19,440 bases of DNA from NCBI GenBank assembly GCA_001247695.2, contig LGRX02009757.1:1-19440 (forward strand), in the 5' to 3' direction. Numbering within the stretch: position 1 is the stretch's first letter; every line of letters begins with the position of its first letter. The stretch comes from Cymbomonas tetramitiformis (Eukaryota > Chlorophyta > Pyramimonadophyceae > Pyramimonadales > Pyramimonadaceae). A program made the position numbers and the translations under genes. The notes beneath the pieces were generated by a model that saw only the letters and a program-made list of their open reading frames with translations, was not told where the DNA came from and did not search any database. Below, in pieces: positions 14,704-19,440 of the stretch.

Positions 14704-15914
14704 CACAATGATTGTACGATTCGCAGACGGGTGCGTCGCTCAGCAGTCAGGGTTTTATCTGGATTCCCTCTATATCACACGTGCAATGAGGACTGCGTGT
14801 CTCCTGTTGTTACGGGCTCCCATCCGGTATTACAGTACGTATACGTAGGAGCTCGTCCGCCGATAGCAGAACACTAAACGCGCACCCCCCGGGAACGTTG
14901 GGAATTCAACCCAAGCTGTGCGGGGTTCGTCCCAACTCAGACTGCAGCCCCAAAAGTACCGTTTGATGCCAGGACCAATATTGCACAGAATTATGCACAC
15001 GTAAGCAACTCCTTGTCTGTTTTAAAACGCCAAGCAAACTACGCAAGGCAAAGCATAGGAGACTCCGCAGGTTGCCGCGAGCTTGCTACACCCTATACAT
15101 AGAATAATTTTCTCGGCGCCGGGGATCACAATTTCCGTCACCCTCCCCAAAACGAATAACAGTAACGGTATGATGAAATGACAAAAAGCAGCTCAACAGC
15201 TGAGGTCAAGCCGGTGTGTCAGTGTGTGTGTGTGTGGGGGGGGTATTTCTTTGCCGTATCCTCTCGGCGGGTGTCTTTCTAGTAAGAACTCTGGTGCAGA
15301 CAAATCTGCACGTAGACATAAAGGACATAAAGGAGTTAGATGGGGGAGCTGCTGGGTTGATTAAACCCAAGAACACAGAGGTTCATTCAGCCAGAGAAAT
15401 CTTCTCTGGACGCGCTGATGCCTTTCTTTCAGTAAGAACATGAAACCCTTCGGGCCAGGCCAAAAAAGCTTCTGATCAAGTTTGACTTGAGGCGATGCAG
15501 TACAGAGTGAAACCGAAGAGTTGCCACACGCCTGGCACCTGTGCAACTAGATCCCGTCCGTGGCGAGCTATCTCCCATAAATGCGCCTAAACAGGGCGCT
15601 GCACGCTCGGCAGTGTATGCAAATTTGCAGATCAAAAATTGTTTTGACTGACTTGAAAATGAAAATGTTGCATGCCTGCCGCCTTTATGAGTGTTCCATT
15701 TACTGTCGCGCAAGGGTGGGGGGGAGGATTTCATTGTTTTTGTCCGGAGACAGGGTGTGGTGACATGATGGTGCTTGCCACTGCTGATTAACACTGTGCA
15801 TTGACATCTAAATGTCCACTGGGGTGGTGGGGAGTGAACTGCCATACCCCCTCCCCCCCCCCGGTTTGCGACAATGAATGGAACAACTCTTAGTTGCCAA
15901 GCGATCCCCCATAC
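14704..15914. other. Gene-poor interval
   Basis: No ORF with coding character. It contains a TG microsatellite running into a G-run (15213-15243), a local repeat of TTTCTxxxAGTAAGAAC (near 15272 and 15423), and homopolymer G/C runs near 15720 and 15850. Confidence 0.5.
15213..15243. repeat. TG microsatellite and G run
   Basis: GTGTGTCAGTGTGTGTGTGTG followed by nine G; simple-sequence DNA. Confidence 0.9.
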
Positions 15915-18900
15915 GCATATTCCATCCATGGTGTGCCGAGGGTCGACGGGGAGCCACCGTTGCTGTACAATACGCCACGGGTTGCGGCCGGGAGCCGCCG
16001 TTGCGTACGATGGCGACCAAAGTTGGAGTTGAGGCCTGACACAATCCACATTGTCATAATCCCAGAAAATGGCACATGTTTGATACCATGCCATCAGGAA
16101 TGACATGGGGGGAGCGGGCAATGTTTTCATTTGAAAATCTCCTACATGCCCAGCGCGTTCCATCCATAATGTACCAAGGGTTGGCGGGGAGCCGCCGTTG
16201 CGTACGGTGGCGCCCAAAGTTGAGGGCGGAAACAACAGCCCACAGTGCCCGAAAATATCGCATGTTTGGTGCCACACCATCGGGAGTGGGATAGGAGGGA
16301 GGCTGATATATCTATTTGGAAATCGCCTACATGCTCAGTACAGTCCATCCATAATGTGCCGAGGGTCGGCGGGGAGCCACGGTTGCGTACGATGGCGACC
16401 AAAGTTGGGGTTGAGGCCTGAAACAGCGCAGCCACACGCACTGCGTGTTGGGGAATGTCGCATGTTTGATACCTTGCGATCGGGCATCAGATGGGGGAGC
16501 GGGCAATGTTTTCATTTGAAAATCTCCTACATGCCCAGCACGTTCCATCCATAATTTGTCAAGGGTTGGCGGGGAGCCGCCGTTGCGTACGGTGGCGCCC
16601 AAAGTTGAGGGCGGAAACAACAGCCCACAGTGCCCAAAAATGTCGCATGTTTGGTGCCACGCGATCGGGAGTGGGATAGGAGGGAGGGTGATATATCTAT
16701 TTGGAAATCACCTACATGCTCAGTACAGTCCATCCATAATGTGCCGAGGGTCGACGGGGAGCCACCGTTGCGTACGATGGCGACCAAAGTTGGGGTTGAG
16801 GCCTGAATCAGCGCACAGTGCTGGGAAATGTCACATGTTTGATATTATGCGATCGGGCATCAGATGGGAAAGCGGGCAATGTTTTCATTTGAAAATCATC
16901 TACATGCTCAATATAGTCCATCCATAATGTGCCGAGGGTTGTCGGGGACCCGCCGTTGCGTACGGCGGCGCCCAAAGTTCGGGGCGGAAACAACAGCCCG
17001 CCACAGTGCCCGAAAATGTCGCATGTTTGGTGCCACACGATCGGGAGTGGGATAGGAGGGAGGGTGATATATCTATTTGGAAATCACCTTCATGCTCGGT
17101 ACAGTCTATCCATAATGTGCCGAGGGTCGGCGGGGAGCCACCGTTGCGTACGATGGCGACCAAAGTTGGGGTTGAGGCCTGAAACAGCGCACAGTGCTGG
17201 GAAATGTCACATGTTTGATACCATGCGATCGGGCATCAGATGGGAAAGCGGGCAATATTTTCATTTGAAAATCATCTACATGCTCAATATAGTCCATCCA
17301 TAATGTGCCGAGGGTTGTCGGGGAGCCGCCGTTGCGTACGGCGGCGCCCAAAGTTCGGGGCGGAAACTACAGCCCGCCACAGTGCCCGAAAATGTCGTAT
17401 GTTTGGTGCCACGCGATCGGGAGTGGGATAGGAGGGAGGGTGATATATCTATTTGGAAATCACCTTCATGCTCAGTACAGTCCATCCATAATGTGCCGAG
17501 GGTTGGCGGGGAGCCACGGTTGCGTACGATGGCGACCAAAGTTGGGGTTGAGGCCTGAAACAACACACACAGACCGCGTGTTGGGGAATGTCGCATGTTT
17601 GATACCATGCCATCAAGAATGAGATGGGATAGCGGGCAATGTTTTTATTTGGAAACCACCTACATGCCCAGCACGTTCCATCCATAGTTTGTCAAGGGTT
17701 GGCGGGGAGCCGCCGTTGCGTACGGCGGCGCCCAAAGTTGAGGGCGGAAACAACAGCCCGCCACAGTGCCCGAAAATGTCGCATGTTTGGTGCCACGCGA
17801 TCGGGAGTGAGATAGGAGGGAGTGATATATATATATTTGCAAATCACCTTCATGCTCAGTACAGTCCATCCATAATGTGCCGAGGGTCGGCGGGGAGCCA
17901 CGGTTGCGTACGATGGCGACCAAAGTTGGGGTTGAGGCCTGAATCAGCACATAGTGCTGGGAAATGTCACATGTTTGATACCATGCGATCGGGCATCAGA
18001 TGGGAAAGCGGGCAATGTTTTCATTTGAAAATCATCTACATGCTCAATATAGTCCATCCATAATCTGCCGAGGGTTGTCGGGGAGCCGCCGTTGCGTATG
18101 GCGGCGCCCAAAGTTCGGGGCGGAAACAACAGCCCGCCACAGTGCCCGAAAATGTCGCATGTTTGGTGCCACACGATCGGGAGTGGGATAGGAGGGAGGG
18201 TGATATATCTATTTGGAAATCACCTTCATGCTCGGTACAGTCCATCCATAAATGTGCCGAGGGTCGGCGGGGAGCCACCGTTGCGTACGATGGCGACCAA
18301 AGTTGGGGTTGAGGCCTGAAACAGCGCACAGTGCTGGGAAATGTCACATGTTTGATACCATGCGATCGGGCATCAGATGGGAAAGCGGGCAATATTTTCA
18401 TTTGAAAATCATCTACATGCTCAATATAGTCCATCCATAATGTGCCGAGGGTTGTCGGGGAGCCGCCGTTGCGTACGGCGGCGCCCAAAGTTCGGGGCGG
18501 AAACAACAGCCCCACAGTGCCCGAAAATGTCGCATGTTTGGTGCCACACGATCGGGAGTGGGATAGGAGGGAGGGTGATATATCTATTTGGAAATCACCT
18601 ACATGCTCGGTACAGTCCATCCATAATGTGCCGAGGGTCGGCGGGGAGCCACCGTTGCGTACGATGGCGACCAAAGTTGGGGTTGAGGCCTGAAACAGCG
18701 CACAGTGCTGGGAAATGTCACATGTTTGATACCATGCGATCGGGCATCAGATGGGAAAGCGGGCAATGTTTTCATTTGAAAATCATCTACATGCTCAATA
18801 TAGTCCATCCATAATGTGCCGAGGGTTGTCGGGGACCCGCCGTTGCGTACGGTGGCGCCCAAAGTTCGGGGCGGAAACAACAGCCCGCCACAGTGCCCGA

Positions 18901-19255
18901 AAATGTCGCATGTTTGGTGCCACACGATCGGGAGTGGGATAGGAGGGAGGGTGATATATCTATTTGGAAATCACCTTCATGCTCAGTACAGTCCATCCAT
19001 AATATGCCGAGGGTTGGCAGGGGGCCACGGTTGCGTACGATGGCGACCAAAGTTGGGGTTGAGGCCTGAATCAGCGCACACTACGTGGTGGGAAATGTCG
19101 CATGTTTGATACCATGCGATCGGGCATCGGATGGGGGAGCGGTGCAATGTTTTCATTTGAAAACCATCTACATGCCCAGCACATTCCATCTAAATTATGC
19201 CGAGGGTTGGCGGGGAACCATGGTTACATATGGTGGCGCCCGAAATTTGAATCGA
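15915..19255 (+). repeat. Dimeric 188-bp satellite array, about nine dimers
   Basis: Two diverged monomer types alternate. Type A has GCGACCAAAGTTGGGGTTGA (AGTT near 16021, 16403, 16788, 17164, 17540, 17924, 18301, 18675, 19051). Type B has GCGCCCAAAGTT(GA/CG)GGGCGG (near 16219, 16603, 16976, 17352, 17736, 18112, 18489, 18863 and a decayed copy near 19244). Monomer spacing is mostly exactly 188 bp and dimer spacing 373-385 bp. Both types share CCATCCATAATGTGCCGAGG and CGATCGGG. End copies are the most diverged, as in unequal-exchange arrays. The many ORFs in both strands are by-products of the repeat. Centromeric or subtelomeric function is possible but untested. Confidence 0.95.
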
Positions 19256-19440
19256 CTCATGTACAGGCACAACTTGCACACCAAAATGCCCATAGAAGTC
19301 GATCGGCAAACTTTTTGAAAATTCTGAGATAAATTTTTCGTAAAATGTACATATGGAGAATATGAAAATCGAGAAAAAAAAATGGGTTCGAAAAAAAAGT
19401 GGGCAACTCATCTTAGGATGAGGTGCCCTCCGCACGTTGG
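19256..19440. other. Right flank of the satellite, no gene seen
   Basis: AT-rich sequence with two poly-A runs (about 19374 and 19391). Repeat similarity has ended. Confidence 0.6.

Noticed and set aside
14880..14960. tRNA-like GGGGTTCGTCCC segment
   Set aside because: No matching acceptor, D or anticodon stems could be drawn around it.
15429..16280. 283-residue minus-strand ORF
   Set aside because: It runs from satellite sequence through simple-sequence DNA; low coding character despite its length.
16054..19189. Many 60-212-residue ORFs on both strands
   Set aside because: All are translations of the satellite monomers, in several frames, with repeated near-identical peptides and no conserved frame.

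Overview
The window is eukaryotic nuclear DNA. It has GT-AG introns with TACTAAC-like branch sites, a Ty3/gypsy-type chromovirus, a spliced transposon-like gene, TATA-driven small genes and a 3.3-kb satellite array. No rRNA, tRNA, CRISPR array or bacterial operon is visible. Mid-range GC, short introns and the element types fit an algal genome, perhaps a red macroalga or a charophyte, but I cannot assign the species.

Layout: (1) 1-3579, plus strand: the 3' part of a Ty3/gypsy Pol polyprotein, open at the left edge, with integrase, a chromodomain and a fused C5-cytosine DNA methyltransferase, followed by an acidic second ORF ending in a basic patch. (2) 3906-5117, plus: a SWIM zinc-finger protein. 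(3) 5231-6867, plus: 150-bp tandem repeats, each with a perfect 22-bp palindrome, then a short AT-rich intron and a gene containing an exact copy of the histone H3 N-terminal tail (ARTKQTARK). This gene is interrupted by stops and ends in a fourth copy of the palindrome. (4) about 11521-6806, minus: a multi-exon gene or pair of genes with a Tnp2/CACTA-like cysteine region but no recognisable DDE catalytic core. One of its exons arose by tandem duplication of an exon plus its intron. (5) 11640-12040: non-coding DNA with a 119-bp tandem duplication. (6) 12208-14703, minus: four small genes, three with a TATA box 106-118 bp upstream of the start and three cysteine-rich. (7) 14704-15914: no convincing gene. 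(8) 15915-19255: a satellite of alternating, diverged 188-bp monomers (dimer about 376 bp) with signs of higher-order structure.

The recurring theme is mobile DNA carrying chromatin functions: a chromodomain reader and a DNA-methylation writer in one retroelement, and a histone H3 tail mimic in a repeat-flanked cassette. Whether the cassette and the retroelement cooperate cannot be told from this window.
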